From CAWEWH01 sp963812775 (GTDB lineage Bacteria > Pseudomonadota > Alphaproteobacteria > Rhizobiales > Beijerinckiaceae), in the NCBI GenBank assembly GCA_963812775.1, contig CAWEWH010000009.1, positions 62,001-126,000 of the forward strand: a stretch of 64,000 nucleotides of DNA, given 5' to 3'. The translations under genes were made by a program, and so were the position numbers. The notes under the pieces are model-generated. The model was not told the origin of the DNA and did no database searches. It saw only the letters and a program-made list of their open reading frames with translations. This document shows positions 9,237 to 18,241 of this stretch, in pieces. Positions within the stretch are counted from its first letter, which is position 1. The number at the start of each line of letters is the position of its first letter.

Positions 9237-10124
9237 ATGAGCATCGCCGCCGAACTCGACCGCGACATCGCCGAGCTCAAGGCCAAGGCCCGCGACTACG
9301 ATGCGCGCCATCACGTCCTCGAAAAGTGCACGTGGCCCGACGGCGCGCGTGTCGCCGTGAACTTCACGGCGGACTTCGACGCCATGCTGCTTAGGCGCCT
9401 GTTGAACGAGCCGCCGCTGCAGCTCGCCAAGGGTGAGTTTGGCGGGCGCGTCGGCATCTGGCGGCTGATCGAGCTGTTCGACAGTCACGGCGTCAAGGCG
9501 ACGATTTTCACGCCTGGCCGCATTTGCGAGCTCTACCCCGAGGCGGTGAAGGCCGCGTCCAGAAGCGGGCACGAGATCGCCGACCACATGTGGGAGCACC
9601 GTGTGCCGCGCGACCCGGCGCTTGAGCGCGATCACCTCACCAAGACGGCCGCGGCCATCGAGCGCCTCGTCGGACGCCGGCCGGTGGGCACGCGCAGCGA
9701 GCACACGCGCAAGCTGCTGCGCGACGAAGGCTTCATCTACAGCTCGCACGAAGCCCCCGATCATCGCCCGCACTATCTCTCGGAGCCGGACGGCTCGGAG
9801 GCGCTGCTGAACCTGCCGTTCCACTTCGCCATCGACGACGCGATGTTCTTCAATTTCGCGTGGATGAACTCGGAGAATGCCTCCCAGCGCATGATGGACC
9901 CGGACCATGTCTTCGACATCTGGTGGGCCGCCTTCCAGCATCAGCACCGCGAGGGCGGCTATCTCAACGTCTGCCTTCATCCTTTCGTGTCGGGCCGGGC
10001 GCTGCGCATCGCCATGCTCGACCGTCTCATCACGCGCATGAAGACCTTGCCGGGCGTGTGGTTCCCCACCTGCGAGGCGGTGGCGCGTCACTGCATCGCC
10101 GCCCAGCCGGCTCCCGCTCACTAA
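9237..10124 (+). CDS. Polysaccharide deacetylase-family protein (NodB homology), copy 1
   Basis: Metal-dependent carbohydrate esterase 4 / allantoinase-like fold, 295 residues. VAVNFTADFDAML carries the metal aspartate pair region; SGHEIADHMWEHRVP is the histidine-containing second motif; YLNVCLHPFVSGRALRIAML contains the late catalytic histidine. The N-terminus WPDGARVAVNF resembles PuuE/CDA1-type enzymes rather than chitooligosaccharide NodB. No signal peptide is seen, so it probably acts in the cytoplasm. The ATG at 9237 is preferred; a longer frame from 9204 lacks a ribosome site. It is followed 18 bases later by a paralogue, suggesting a duplicated pair acting on related substrates. Confidence 0.8.
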   Translation: MSIAAELDRDIAELKAKARDYDARHHVLEKCTWPDGARVAVNFTADFDAMLLRRLLNEPPLQLAKGEFGGRVGIWRLIELFDSHGVKATIFTPGRICELYPEAVKAASRSGHEIADHMWEHRVPRDPALERDHLTKTAAAIERLVGRRPVGTRSEHTRKLLRDEGFIYSSHEAPDHRPHYLSEPDGSEALLNLPFHFAIDDAMFFNFAWMNSENASQRMMDPDHVFDIWWAAFQHQHREGGYLNVCLHPFVSGRALRIAMLDRLITRMKTLPGVWFPTCEAVARHCIAAQPAPAH

Positions 10125-10142
10125 ATCTGGAAAGATGCCGCG

Positions 10143-11081
10143 ATGCCGTGGAAGGATCGCTACACGATCAGCGACGAGCGCAGCCTACTTGACGAGGACG
10201 TCGTCTGGCCGGACGGCAAGCGCTGCTGCTTTCGCGTCGTCGTCGATCTCAGCCCGCCCTGCGGACCTCAAGGCATCACCGCGAAGGACCTATCGACGCC
10301 CGAGGCGCATTTCGGCATGCATGGCGGGCTCGCGGCGCTCCGCGGCCTGCTTGGCCGGCACGGCGTCAAGGCGACATTCGCGGTCGCCGCCGTGACGGCG
10401 GAACTCTATGCCGACAAGATCCGCGCGCTTGCCGACGACGGTCACGAGATCGCCGCGCACGGCTTCAAGCGCGAGGACGTGAGCGGGCTCGAACGCAGCG
10501 AGGAGGAAGCGCGGCTGCGGCGCACGACCGACATCCTGGCCGCCGTCGCCGGCACGCGCCCCACTGGCTGGTTCTCGCTTGCCCGCCAGGGCGACAAGTT
10601 CGCCGGCGGCAGCGTCAGCCCCAGCACCATGGATCTGCTCATCGAGGGCGGTTACACGTATTTCGGCAACGGCCTTGCCGACGACGCGCCGCACTATTGG
10701 GTGAGCGACTTCGCCAGCCGCCGCGCCATCCTGGCGCTGCCGTACTATTATCATTTCGACGATCAGTTCTTCCTCATGTTCCCGAGAAAGGGGACGGGCC
10801 TTGAAAACCCCGAGGGCCTGTTTCGCAATTGCAAGGCGGAGCTCGAGGCGCAACACAAGCGCGGTCGGCAGTTCGCCATGACGCTCCATCCCTACGCCAT
10901 CGGCTGGCCGAACCGGCTCTTCAGGCTCGAGGAATTTCTGGACCTGGCGCGGCGGCTGCCGGACGTGTGGCACGCGACGAGCCACGCCTGCGCACAGCAC
11001 TGGGCGCAAACCTTTCCGCCCGAGACGCACCTGAAGCTCGAGCCGTCGATCTGGCAGGATTATCCCGGCAGCCTCAGCTGA
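10143..11081 (+). CDS. Polysaccharide deacetylase-family protein, copy 2
   Basis: A second CE4-fold protein, 312 residues, 18 bases after copy 1 and sharing its layout: WPDGKRCCFRVVVDLS, HGVKATFAVAAV, DGHEIAAHGFKREDV, and MTLHPYAIGWPNRL. The first metal motif differs from copy 1: FRVVVDLSP keeps a single aspartate where copy 1 has TADFD. Like copy 1 it lacks a signal peptide. The pair could form a heteromeric hydrolase or act on successive substrates; neither can be decided here. Confidence 0.75.
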   Translation: MPWKDRYTISDERSLLDEDVVWPDGKRCCFRVVVDLSPPCGPQGITAKDLSTPEAHFGMHGGLAALRGLLGRHGVKATFAVAAVTAELYADKIRALADDGHEIAAHGFKREDVSGLERSEEEARLRRTTDILAAVAGTRPTGWFSLARQGDKFAGGSVSPSTMDLLIEGGYTYFGNGLADDAPHYWVSDFASRRAILALPYYYHFDDQFFLMFPRKGTGLENPEGLFRNCKAELEAQHKRGRQFAMTLHPYAIGWPNRLFRLEEFLDLARRLPDVWHATSHACAQHWAQTFPPETHLKLEPSIWQDYPGSLS

Positions 11082-11088
11082 TCGCGAC

Positions 11089-11132
11089 GCATGATCCCGA
11101 AAAGCGTGCGCGGTTTTCGGACAAGATCATGC
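11089..11132. repeat. 44-bp intergenic palindrome (GCATGATCCCGAAAA family)
   Basis: Ends GCATGATC / GATCATGC and internal CCGAAAA / TTTTCGG form a hairpin between the deacetylase and TonB-receptor stop codons. Copies with the same ends occur at 28117, 39579, 39635, 39691, 43215, 50500 (degenerate), 56744 and 56807. Confidence 0.8.
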
Positions 11133-11180
11133 GCCAAAATCGGCAGTGGGTCACTGACCCGGTGGCCAAAATTCAATCGC

Positions 11181-13604
11181 TCAGAATTTCACCTTCACCC
11201 CGCCATAGACCGAAAGCGGCGGCGCCAGCGTCAAGGTGCGCGGGTTGCTGAGCGCGATGGGGTTGGCGTTGGCGACGCCGTCCGTCTCGAAAAAGGTGCC
11301 GAAGCTCGCGTAGCGCCGATCGAAGACATTGTTGACGAGGCCGAAGATCTGGACGTTGTCGGTCACCTGATAGGACGTGTGCAGGTTCATCACCCAATAG
11401 CTCGGCAGCTTGGCGTTCTGGTTGGCCTCGTCGCCGACCAGAAACTGGTTCGTGAAGACGCTAACGTCGGCGCCGACGGTCCATTTCGGCATGATGTAGT
11501 AGTCGCCGCCCAGCTTGAGCTGGTGGCGCGGGATGGCCGGAAGCCGGTCGCCGGGCCGCACCAGGATGTTGCCGTCGTCGTTGGCCGCGGGATTGTTCGG
11601 TGACGCAAGCTCGCCCGCGAAGCGGAAGGTGGCATCCACGAACGCGTAGTTCGCGTAGAGCGAGAACAGCTCGGACTTGTAGCGAATGCCGGCCTCGACC
11701 CCCTGGCGGCGGGTCTGCGGCACGTTGGTGAAGAAGCCGCGGCCCTGCAGGACGCTGGCGAGCGCGATGATGTCGTCGTGGTTGTCGGTCCGGAACACGC
11801 CGGCCTTCCAGTCGAAGCGGCCGCCATTGCTCGGGATGCTGCCGCGCAGCCCCGCCTCGTAGGTGCGTGACACGACCTGCTTCAGCGGTGGATCGGGCAC
11901 CAGCGAGTTCTCGAGCAGGCACGGGCGAAACTTGTCCGAGCAGTTGAGCTCGAGCGTCGTCGGGGCGCGGTTCGACTCGGCATAGCTTCCATAGGCCGTG
12001 ACGTTCGGCATGACCTTGAAGGTCGCGCCGACGAGGGGGTTCAGGCGATGGAAAGTGTGGCTGCTGTCGAGCTCGGGCGCCGTGCCGCTGGCGTCCCGCG
12101 TCGTCGTGTGAACGACGTTGAGCCGCGCGCCTAGCGTGACCGACAGGCGCGATGTCACGTCGAGCGTGTCGAGGGCGTAGAGCCCGTAATAGGTGTTGGT
12201 CGCGTCGAGATTGACGGGCGCGAAGCCGAGATTGCCGAGCGTCCTCAGGCCGACGATATCGGTGCCCGGGATGGTCGGGTTTGTCCCGGCATAGAGGTTG
12301 GGGAAGATGAACGCCAGCTGGCTCGACGACTGGAAGTTGATGTCGCTGCGGTCGAGGCTGCCGCCCACGACGAAATTGTTGTCGAGACCGAAGAGCCGAT
12401 CCTTGTTGGCGCCCTGCAGCGATCCGCCGATGGTGTTCGTCTTGGTCTGCGTCCGATCGACGGTGCCGTACGGCACGCCTTCGCAGCCCGTCGCGGGACA
12501 GGGGATCGGCTGACCGTTGGGGCCGAGCAGAACGAACTGGTCGAAGAACGCCGCCGACGCTCCTGGCGGCTCTCTGAAGCCTTCGCTTCCCAGGCACAGC
12601 TTGTCCTGGAATTCCACGCTCGCGTCGCCGCTGCATTGCTCAAACTCGGAGGCGTTGCCGTCGACGTGCTTCTGCTTGAAGCGCCGGAAATAGAGATTGC
12701 CGCTCAGCGTCCAGGCGCTGCCGACGTCGACCTTGCCGGTGGCCTGAATCATGCCGACCTGGTTGCGCGTCGTTTGCGGCCACGTGTAGATCGCCCGTTC
12801 GTCGAGGGCGAGCAGGTCGACTGGTGTGGGGCCGATCACCCCAAGCAGGCTGCGCGCGCCCGAGCCGATGAGGTGGAACTCGGCGCCAGGCACGCGATAG
12901 CCGAGGTCGGCATAGGCGCGCTCGATGCGCGTGGGCGACTCGTAGCGCCAGCCCTTGTCGCGCAGCGCGTCGGCCGCGACGTAGAGGCTGAAGGCGTCTT
13001 TCTGCACGCCGTACTGCATGGAGCCGCTGAAGCGCCCGTAGGAGCCGCCAAGCGCCTGCGTCTCGAACCCCTGCCAGGTGAAGCCGTTCTTCATCTCGAT
13101 GTTGACGGCGCCCCCCAGGGCGTTGAGCCCGAACACCGGGTTGTTGCCGAAAATGTCGAGGCGGTTGACGGCAACGAGCGGGATGAGGTCCCAGTTCACG
13201 GTGTCGCCGAAGGCTTCGTTGAGGCGCACGCCGTTCTGATAGACGGCGAGACCCTGTGGCGTGCCTTGGAGCGGCGACGCGGTGAACCCCCGATAGCGCA
13301 GATCCTGGGCGACGGAGCTGCCCTGGACGTCGCTGAGGCTCACCCCCGGCGTCTGTCGGGCGAGCGAGTCGAGGGGCGTGTATTGGCGGTCTCGCTCGAA
13401 GTCCTGCGCGGTGAGCGTTTGCACCGAGCCCGGCACCTTGTCGAGATTGATCGTGCTCCCCTGCCCTGGCGACGGGCTGACGACGATCGGTGGCAGCTCG
13501 ACCTCTTGGGCTGTCGCCACGCCGGCAAAGGCGCACAGGCCAAGCCCCAGCGCGGGCGCGATAAACCGACGCCCCAGGCGGCCTTTCCTGAAAGCCGACG
13601 CCAT
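11181..13604 (-). CDS. TonB-dependent outer-membrane receptor
   Basis: Outer-membrane beta-barrel transporter, 807 residues. After a signal peptide (APALGLGLCAFAGVATAQ) comes the TonB-box region (VELPPIVVSPSP) and a plug domain with YTPLDSLARQTPGVSLSDV, VAQDLRYRGF, GLAVYQNGVRLNEAFGD and FGLNALGGAVNIEMKNG. The barrel ends in the aromatic signature VYGGVKVKF. ATG 13604 has GGGGGAGG directly upstream; a GTG at 13622 is possible. No Fur box, haem or siderophore gene lies nearby, so the ligand is unknown. The two-component system just beyond its start may control it (inference). Confidence 0.9.
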   Translation of the reverse strand: MASAFRKGRLGRRFIAPALGLGLCAFAGVATAQEVELPPIVVSPSPGQGSTINLDKVPGSVQTLTAQDFERDRQYTPLDSLARQTPGVSLSDVQGSSVAQDLRYRGFTASPLQGTPQGLAVYQNGVRLNEAFGDTVNWDLIPLVAVNRLDIFGNNPVFGLNALGGAVNIEMKNGFTWQGFETQALGGSYGRFSGSMQYGVQKDAFSLYVAADALRDKGWRYESPTRIERAYADLGYRVPGAEFHLIGSGARSLLGVIGPTPVDLLALDERAIYTWPQTTRNQVGMIQATGKVDVGSAWTLSGNLYFRRFKQKHVDGNASEFEQCSGDASVEFQDKLCLGSEGFREPPGASAAFFDQFVLLGPNGQPIPCPATGCEGVPYGTVDRTQTKTNTIGGSLQGANKDRLFGLDNNFVVGGSLDRSDINFQSSSQLAFIFPNLYAGTNPTIPGTDIVGLRTLGNLGFAPVNLDATNTYYGLYALDTLDVTSRLSVTLGARLNVVHTTTRDASGTAPELDSSHTFHRLNPLVGATFKVMPNVTAYGSYAESNRAPTTLELNCSDKFRPCLLENSLVPDPPLKQVVSRTYEAGLRGSIPSNGGRFDWKAGVFRTDNHDDIIALASVLQGRGFFTNVPQTRRQGVEAGIRYKSELFSLYANYAFVDATFRFAGELASPNNPAANDDGNILVRPGDRLPAIPRHQLKLGGDYYIMPKWTVGADVSVFTNQFLVGDEANQNAKLPSYWVMNLHTSYQVTDNVQIFGLVNNVFDRRYASFGTFFETDGVANANPIALSNPRTLTLAPPLSVYGGVKVKF

Positions 13605-13767
13605 CGCCTCCCCCAAGAGCACACACGCCCCATTCGGGGTCGGGTGAGTATGAGCGTCGGTTATCTGCAGAAGCTACGGGAAAAAATCCCGAAATCAGTC
13701 TTCACCGTGCCTCGGAAGCACGGGAGTTGCCAAACTGTCACAAGCGACCTCCTCCCGCGCACCGGAC

Positions 13768-14385
13768 CTATCTCTGGCGCAGCTCCACGGCCAACCGAAC
13801 CAGGTCGGCGGTCCGCTCGCACATCAGCTTCTCCTTGATGATCCCGCAGGTGTTGGCAACGGTCTTGTAGGAGACCCCGAGGGCGGCCGCGATACCGGTC
13901 AGGCTCTTGCCCTCGCCGAGCAGGCGCATGATGTCGACCTCTCGATTGGTGAGGAGCCGAAGGGGATCGCCGTCCTTCGGCGGATCGAGAGCGAGTTGGG
14001 CTGCAATGTCTGCCTCGACGTGCCGCCGCTCATCGAGGACGTTTCTGACGCCGGCGACGAGCTCTTCCGCTGAAGCCGACTTGCTGACATAGCCGCGCGC
14101 ACCCATCGCGAGGGCGCGCGCGGCGTAGACGGGCTCGGTATGCATGCTGAACACCAGAATCTTGGCCTTCGGATCCTCGAGCAGCAGCCGCTTCAGAATC
14201 TCCAGGCCGCTTACCCCGTCGAGGTTCAGATCGAGAATCACGAGATCCGGGCGGCTCGCCTGAAAGAGCGCGATGGCATCGCGGCCCGAAGCCTGCTTGA
14301 GCTGGGGCGCATCGAGCGTGGCCATGAGCAGCCGCAGGACACCCTCGCGGACGATGACGTGATCATCGACGACCAGGATGATCAT
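13768..14385 (-). CDS. LuxR/NarL-family response regulator
   Basis: Two-component response regulator of 205 residues. The receiver has the acidic pair in ILVVDDHVIVREG, the phospho-acceptor aspartate in LVILDLNLDGVSGLE and the conserved lysine in GYVSKSASAEELV. The output domain is a GerE-type helix-turn-helix: LTNREVDIMRLLGEGKSLTG, then IAAALGVSYKTVANTCGIIK. Its start overlaps the histidine-kinase stop by four bases (ATGA), so the two are translationally coupled and form a cognate pair. The adjacent TonB receptor gene reads on the same strand after 163 bases and is a plausible target. Confidence 0.9.
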   Translation of the reverse strand: MIILVVDDHVIVREGVLRLLMATLDAPQLKQASGRDAIALFQASRPDLVILDLNLDGVSGLEILKRLLLEDPKAKILVFSMHTEPVYAARALAMGARGYVSKSASAEELVAGVRNVLDERRHVEADIAAQLALDPPKDGDPLRLLTNREVDIMRLLGEGKSLTGIAAALGVSYKTVANTCGIIKEKLMCERTADLVRLAVELRQR

Positions 14386-15743
14386 GCGGGTAGGCCGTGG
14401 CTGAGCGCATCCACGTCGCGACGCTGATGCGACGAGACTGGTAGGCGCGCCTGAACGACCAGGCCTCTGCCGGCGCCGCTGAGTACTGTCAGGGTTCCGG
14501 CGAGGGCCGTCACACGCTCGCGCATCCCAGTAAGTCCGAACCCGAACGCGTGCCGCTTTTCGCCGAGGCCGGAACCGTTGTCGCGGACGCTGACGACAAT
14601 GGAACGATCGTTGTCGCGCGCTATCTCGATACCAACGGCCTGCGGCTGGCCGTGCCGGACGGCATTGCTGACCGCTTCCTGGACGACGCGATAGACGACC
14701 GCATCGACGGATGCTCCAAATCCGTCCTCAATGCACGACAGCTCGAAGGCGATGTCGGGATGACGCTGTCGCCAGAACTTGATGAGAAAATCGAGGGCCG
14801 ATGCTAACCCGAGATCGAGCAGGGCGCCGGATCGCAATTGACCGAGAATGCTCTTCACGAGCTGTTGCATCTCGCCGACGCTTTCGCCGATCGCATGAGC
14901 TCGTGCCACGACCTGATCGGCATCGCCGTCTTTCGCAAGCTGCTTGATCATCGTGGCGTCCACGCTCACCGCGAAGAGCAGCGGGCCGACCTCATCGTGC
15001 AGATCGCGCGCGAGGTCGGCGCGCTCCTCCTCCTGTACCGCCAGCAGCTGCGCCTGCAGGACCTCGTTGCGGTTCCGCGCCTCGGCCAGTCGGCTCACCA
15101 TGTCGTTGAAGCCCTGGCAGAGTCGGGCGAGTTCGCGCGGGCCAGTCTCGGCGACGAGCGGACGATAGTCCCCATCACCGAGGCGGCCGAACGCAACGGA
15201 CAGTTCTCGCAGGGGCCTGAGGCCCCAGGCCAAGGTCCAGGCCATGAGGAGGAGCACCAAGGTGCCAAAGACGGCCATGACGGTTAGCGTCACGCCGGCC
15301 GCGCGCCATTCTTCGGCGATTTCGTTGCGGGCGTCGGTCTCCAACTGGATCGCCGCATTGGTCTTCAACGTTTGCGGCAGGGCGACCTTGACCGACTCCC
15401 GCGGCCCCTCGAGCAAGCGATGCAGCCACTCGGGTGTGGAAGCGTCGGATGGATAGGGTCGCGATGACGCGAGGATCTTGCCGTCGCCGTCGACGAGCGA
15501 TGCGCGCAGGTGCCTGTCGCCGTCGAAATTGGCGACAATCTGATCCGCGTTGCGAGAGACATCCGGCGCTCGGTCAACCTCGTTGAGCGCGTTGCGCAGC
15601 TGCCGCTCACCGACGATCATCGCTGCCTGCAGCTCGATGCGAACTTGGTCGACCGCATTCCGATAGGTCAGGCCGGCTCCGACGACGAGGCTTCCAAGCA
15701 ACACGATGCAGGTGATGACGATGAGGCGAAGGTAGAGTGACAC
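14382..15743 (-). CDS. Membrane sensor histidine kinase, NarX/UhpB (HisKA_3) type
   Basis: Inner-membrane kinase of 453 residues. A first membrane segment (LIVITCIVLLGSLVVGAGLT) precedes a periplasmic domain of about 120 residues resembling the LapD/MoxY N-terminal family (DGDGKILASSRPYPSD). A second segment (TLTVMAVFGTLVLLLMAWTL) leads into a HAMP linker (AFGRLGDGDYRPL, LARLCQGFNDMVSRL). The HisKA_3 phospho-histidine lies in LARDLHDEVGPLLFAVS and the ATPase N and G boxes in VVQEAVSNAVRHG and VRDNGSGLGEKRHAFGFGL. The partner regulator overlaps its stop. The signal is unknown. Confidence 0.9.
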   Translation of the reverse strand: MSLYLRLIVITCIVLLGSLVVGAGLTYRNAVDQVRIELQAAMIVGERQLRNALNEVDRAPDVSRNADQIVANFDGDRHLRASLVDGDGKILASSRPYPSDASTPEWLHRLLEGPRESVKVALPQTLKTNAAIQLETDARNEIAEEWRAAGVTLTVMAVFGTLVLLLMAWTLAWGLRPLRELSVAFGRLGDGDYRPLVAETGPRELARLCQGFNDMVSRLAEARNRNEVLQAQLLAVQEEERADLARDLHDEVGPLLFAVSVDATMIKQLAKDGDADQVVARAHAIGESVGEMQQLVKSILGQLRSGALLDLGLASALDFLIKFWRQRHPDIAFELSCIEDGFGASVDAVVYRVVQEAVSNAVRHGQPQAVGIEIARDNDRSIVVSVRDNGSGLGEKRHAFGFGLTGMRERVTALAGTLTVLSGAGRGLVVQARLPVSSHQRRDVDALSHGLPA

Positions 15744-15978
15744 GCGGGAACCTCAGGTGTGGCTTGCGTCTTAGGTTGAAGTGTCCGCCGTGACGTGTCA
15801 GCCGTCAATCAGCCCCGATCTATGGCCTGCCCGCTGAACGCAACCTGATCGCCAGGGGAACTCCCCGGACGCACTGGTCGTTTCGGAACACAGTTCGCCG
15901 CGCCCGAGCAGTATGATGACCACTCGGGGTTGGGGCGTCGACGCTGGCGAAACGTTCGAGGTCAGGACAGGAGGTACA

Positions 15979-16389
15979 ATGACAAGGCATCCGTCTACGA
16001 TCTGCCTCGCGATCTTGGTGTCCACCCTGACGACGGGGGCTGAAGCGCAGCGAAGCAGGCTCGCGCCGGGCGCCTTCATTCAGAAATGGGATCCCGATCG
16101 CGACGGGACGCTTGACCTCAACGAGATCAAGAGGGCGGCAGAGGCGCGCTTCGATTCTCTCGACCGCAACAAGGACGGCAAGCTCGACCGAAAGGAGATC
16201 TCGAGGACCCTCTCGCCCAGAGAGTTCAGCGCTGCCAATCCAGACAAGGACGCGACGCTCGAGAAGAACGAATATATGGCGCTCGTCGAAGCGCGTTTCA
16301 AAGCGGCCAATCCGGACAACGATGGGACGCTTGATGCCAAGGAACTGGCGAGCCGCGCGGGTCGTGCGCTGATGCGGCTACTGCAGTAA
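15979..16389 (+). CDS. Secreted EF-hand calcium-binding protein
   Basis: Small protein of 136 residues with a cleavable signal (TICLAILVSTLTTGAEAQ) and four successive EF-hand loops: DPDRDGTLDLNE, DRNKDGKLDRKE, NPDKDATLEKNE and NPDNDGTLDAKE. Loops one, two and four keep the Asp/Asn, Gly and Glu ligand pattern; loop three has Ala instead of Gly at position 6 and may bind weakly. AGGAGG eight bases before ATG 15979 fixes the start. It is divergent from the two-component operon and convergent with the DUF4112 gene. Likely a periplasmic calcium sensor or buffer. Confidence 0.85.
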   Translation: MTRHPSTICLAILVSTLTTGAEAQRSRLAPGAFIQKWDPDRDGTLDLNEIKRAAEARFDSLDRNKDGKLDRKEISRTLSPREFSAANPDKDATLEKNEYMALVEARFKAANPDNDGTLDAKELASRAGRALMRLLQ

Positions 16390-16425
16390 CGGTTCTCCGC
16401 CGGATGCGATCGCGGCCACCGCCGC

Positions 16426-16845
16426 TCAACGGCGCGCCGCGGAGCGGTCGAGGTGGTCGCGCAGGAGCGCGAGGTTGCGCCGGTTGGACCGCCACGCAAC
16501 GTCGAAGGCATCGCCCACGATCGGCACAATGCCCACGACGCTCTCGAGGGCGACATTGGCCAGCATGCGGGCGACCAGCAGGCGCGGCGCGCCAAGGGCC
16601 CGCGCTTCGCTGATGATATACAGGGCGATGATCGAGGTGACGGCATCGCCGATGCCGGGGACGAGTCCGATCAGCGCATCGAAGCCAAAACGGATATTGG
16701 TTCCGGGGATGAGAAACGCCGTGTCGAGCAGCCGCGCCAGCGCCTCGATTCGCGCCAGCCGGTCTCCCTGGCTGTACGCATTGCGGCTGTACGCGTTGCG
16801 GCTGGACGCGTCGTAGAGCGTGACGGTGGGGATTGTTCTGGCCAT
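16426..16845 (-). CDS. DUF4112 domain membrane protein
   Basis: Small membrane protein of 139 residues. The core LARLLDTAFLIPGTNIRFGF, then DALIGLVPGIGDAVTS, and VVGIVPIVGDAFDVAWRSNRRN is diagnostic of DUF4112, which has no known function. A near-exact duplication of five residues (SRNAY-SRNAY) lies in the variable N-terminus, visible at DNA level as a repeated 15-mer. Part of a run of same-strand small membrane proteins up to 17896. Confidence 0.8.
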   Translation of the reverse strand: MARTIPTVTLYDASSRNAYSRNAYSQGDRLARIEALARLLDTAFLIPGTNIRFGFDALIGLVPGIGDAVTSIIALYIISEARALGAPRLLVARMLANVALESVVGIVPIVGDAFDVAWRSNRRNLALLRDHLDRSAARR

Positions 16846-16900
16846 CGCGACTAAATGGGGAGGCTCGAGCTGACGTTAAGCAGACGCATCATTTCACGCT

Positions 16901-16932
16901 GCTGCGTCGCTACAGCTATGGCGCGACGCAGC
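16901..16932. other. Perfect 10-bp inverted repeat between small membrane genes
   Basis: GCTGCGTCGC (16901-16910) pairs with GCGACGCAGC (16923-16932) around a 12-base loop. It follows the 25-residue gene at 16949-17026 on the minus strand. No T-run follows, so it may be an RNA stabiliser or weak terminator rather than a strong terminator. Confidence 0.4.
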
Positions 16933-16948
16933 AACTCGGACTGCGCAG

Positions 16949-17026
16949 TTAGCGCATGAAAAGAGCGAGCAGAATGATGATCGGAATGGGGACGCCCAAT
17001 AGCCACAACAGAATACCACGACCCAT
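16949..17026 (-). CDS. 25-residue hydrophobic small protein
   Basis: An unlisted short gene that translates to a Met-Gly-Arg start, then a single membrane helix of about 20 residues (GILLWLLGVPIPIIILLALF), ending Met-Arg. AAGAGGAG lies seven bases before the ATG. The stop at 16949 and start at 17026 leave only 12 bases to the gene above on the same strand, so translation from a shared transcript is likely. Very similar tiny proteins with a GRGxLLWLLGxPIPIIxLxxLF pattern are, to my memory, common in rhizobia. Function unknown. Confidence 0.6.
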   Translation of the reverse strand: MGRGILLWLLGVPIPIIILLALFMR

Positions 17027-17038
17027 GACAAGCTCCTC

Positions 17039-17896
17039 TTAGATGGTACGGGGAACGAGAACGCGATCTTTCCAGTTGCCGTCGCGCAGCTGACCGCCTT
17101 CGACGGCTGCCAGGCTCGCCGCGAAGGCGCCGAGCAGCAACGAGGCCGTCATCCAGAAGGCGAGCTGCGCGGCCGCCTTGCGCGCCTTGTCGAGCGCGGC
17201 TTTCGCCTCGCTGACTGTTTCATTCACGCGCTTCTCGGCGTCGGCCGGGCTCAGTCCGGTCCGAGCGGCGACCAGTTGCGCGAGGTAGGCGCGGTCGGCA
17301 GGCGCGATATCGCCTTGGTCGCGGAAGCTTGCCGTCCAAAGCCTCAAGACTTCGGCTCGTGCGGCGGCGCTGTCGGTCGGTTGCGCCGATGCGCCTTGCG
17401 GTACCGCCCCGCTGCGGAAGAGCTTGTCGATGTAGAGGTCGGCTGGGCTGCTCTGGGCGGCTTGCGAGGCGGCGACTGTCGCGCCCTGCGCTGCGCCCGA
17501 GGCAACTCTCGTGGTGGCGGACGCCAACACGCTGGCGCTCAGCAAGGTGGCGAGGGCCCATGCGAGCAATCCATGTGCGGTATCGCGAAAGAACACTTCG
17601 TTGGTGTGCAGGCCGGACCACCTGGTCCGCAACCTCGCAGCGAGATACCCACCGACGCTCGAAGCCATGACGGCGACAACGCAAAGGTAGATGCCGGCCC
17701 CGACCTTGAAGGTCGTCGCGGAAACACCTGAACCCGACCAGGGCGAAACTGACGACAGCCCGAGCCCCGCGCCCAGCGCGAACAGCAGCAGCGACAAGGC
17801 GGCCGCCACCACAGCGCCTGCAACGATCGCCGACCACGAAGGCCCGGATGTGTGGACCTCGACCATCGGGGGTGTTGTTTGCGCGACGGCTTCCAT
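17039..17896 (-). CDS. Conserved membrane protein of unknown function
   Basis: 285 residues with an Ala-rich composition. Membrane segments are at about residues 22-48 (AIVAGAVVAAALSLLLFALG), 68-90 (VGAGIYLCVVAVMASSVGGY), 110-130 (LLAWALATLLSASVLAS) and 245-265 (LAFWMTASLLLGAFAASLAA). Between the last two lies a soluble helical region with YIDKLFRSG and DRAYLAQLVAARTGLSPADA, similar to regions often annotated 'hypothetical membrane protein' in Bradyrhizobium. It likely forms one transcript with the 25-residue protein and DUF4112. Confidence 0.65.
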   Translation of the reverse strand: MEAVAQTTPPMVEVHTSGPSWSAIVAGAVVAAALSLLLFALGAGLGLSSVSPWSGSGVSATTFKVGAGIYLCVVAVMASSVGGYLAARLRTRWSGLHTNEVFFRDTAHGLLAWALATLLSASVLASATTRVASGAAQGATVAASQAAQSSPADLYIDKLFRSGAVPQGASAQPTDSAAARAEVLRLWTASFRDQGDIAPADRAYLAQLVAARTGLSPADAEKRVNETVSEAKAALDKARKAAAQLAFWMTASLLLGAFAASLAAVEGGQLRDGNWKDRVLVPRTI

Positions 17897-18241
17897 GCAG
17901 GCCTCCGTTGTGGGTCCAACTCCTCGGCGCGCGCGTCTCCAGACCCTTCAGTCCGCGATTGCGTGCCGCGGCGACGACCCGCGAATGGGTCATGAGCTTG
18001 CCTTCAACGCGAACGCGTTGGCAAAGTTCCTGATTGCTGCCTTCTGGGTGCGGCGCAGCGAGCTCATCACGCGGTTCGCGCTCGCGGCAGGTTCGATGGA
18101 GTCGTCGACGCGGACGAGCCGCGAGCCCGCCGCTTGATTTTGCCGCGCACTGCTTCGGCAAGATGGCCTAGGCATCCGCCTCGCAACGCCGCGCTTGGGC
18201 GCAGGCTGCCGGCCGGCGGCGGCGTGCGCCGCCGCCCTCGC
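17897..18241. other. 345-bp region without a recognisable gene
   Basis: No coding frame with family features, no palindromic repeat family member and no clear promoter was found. A minus-strand frame at 17990-18175 (61 residues) has no ribosome site and no low-complexity or domain signal. Confidence 0.4.

Noticed and set aside
17990..18175. 61-residue minus-strand open frame
   Set aside because: No family signal, no ribosome site; composition fits a chance frame in GC-rich DNA.
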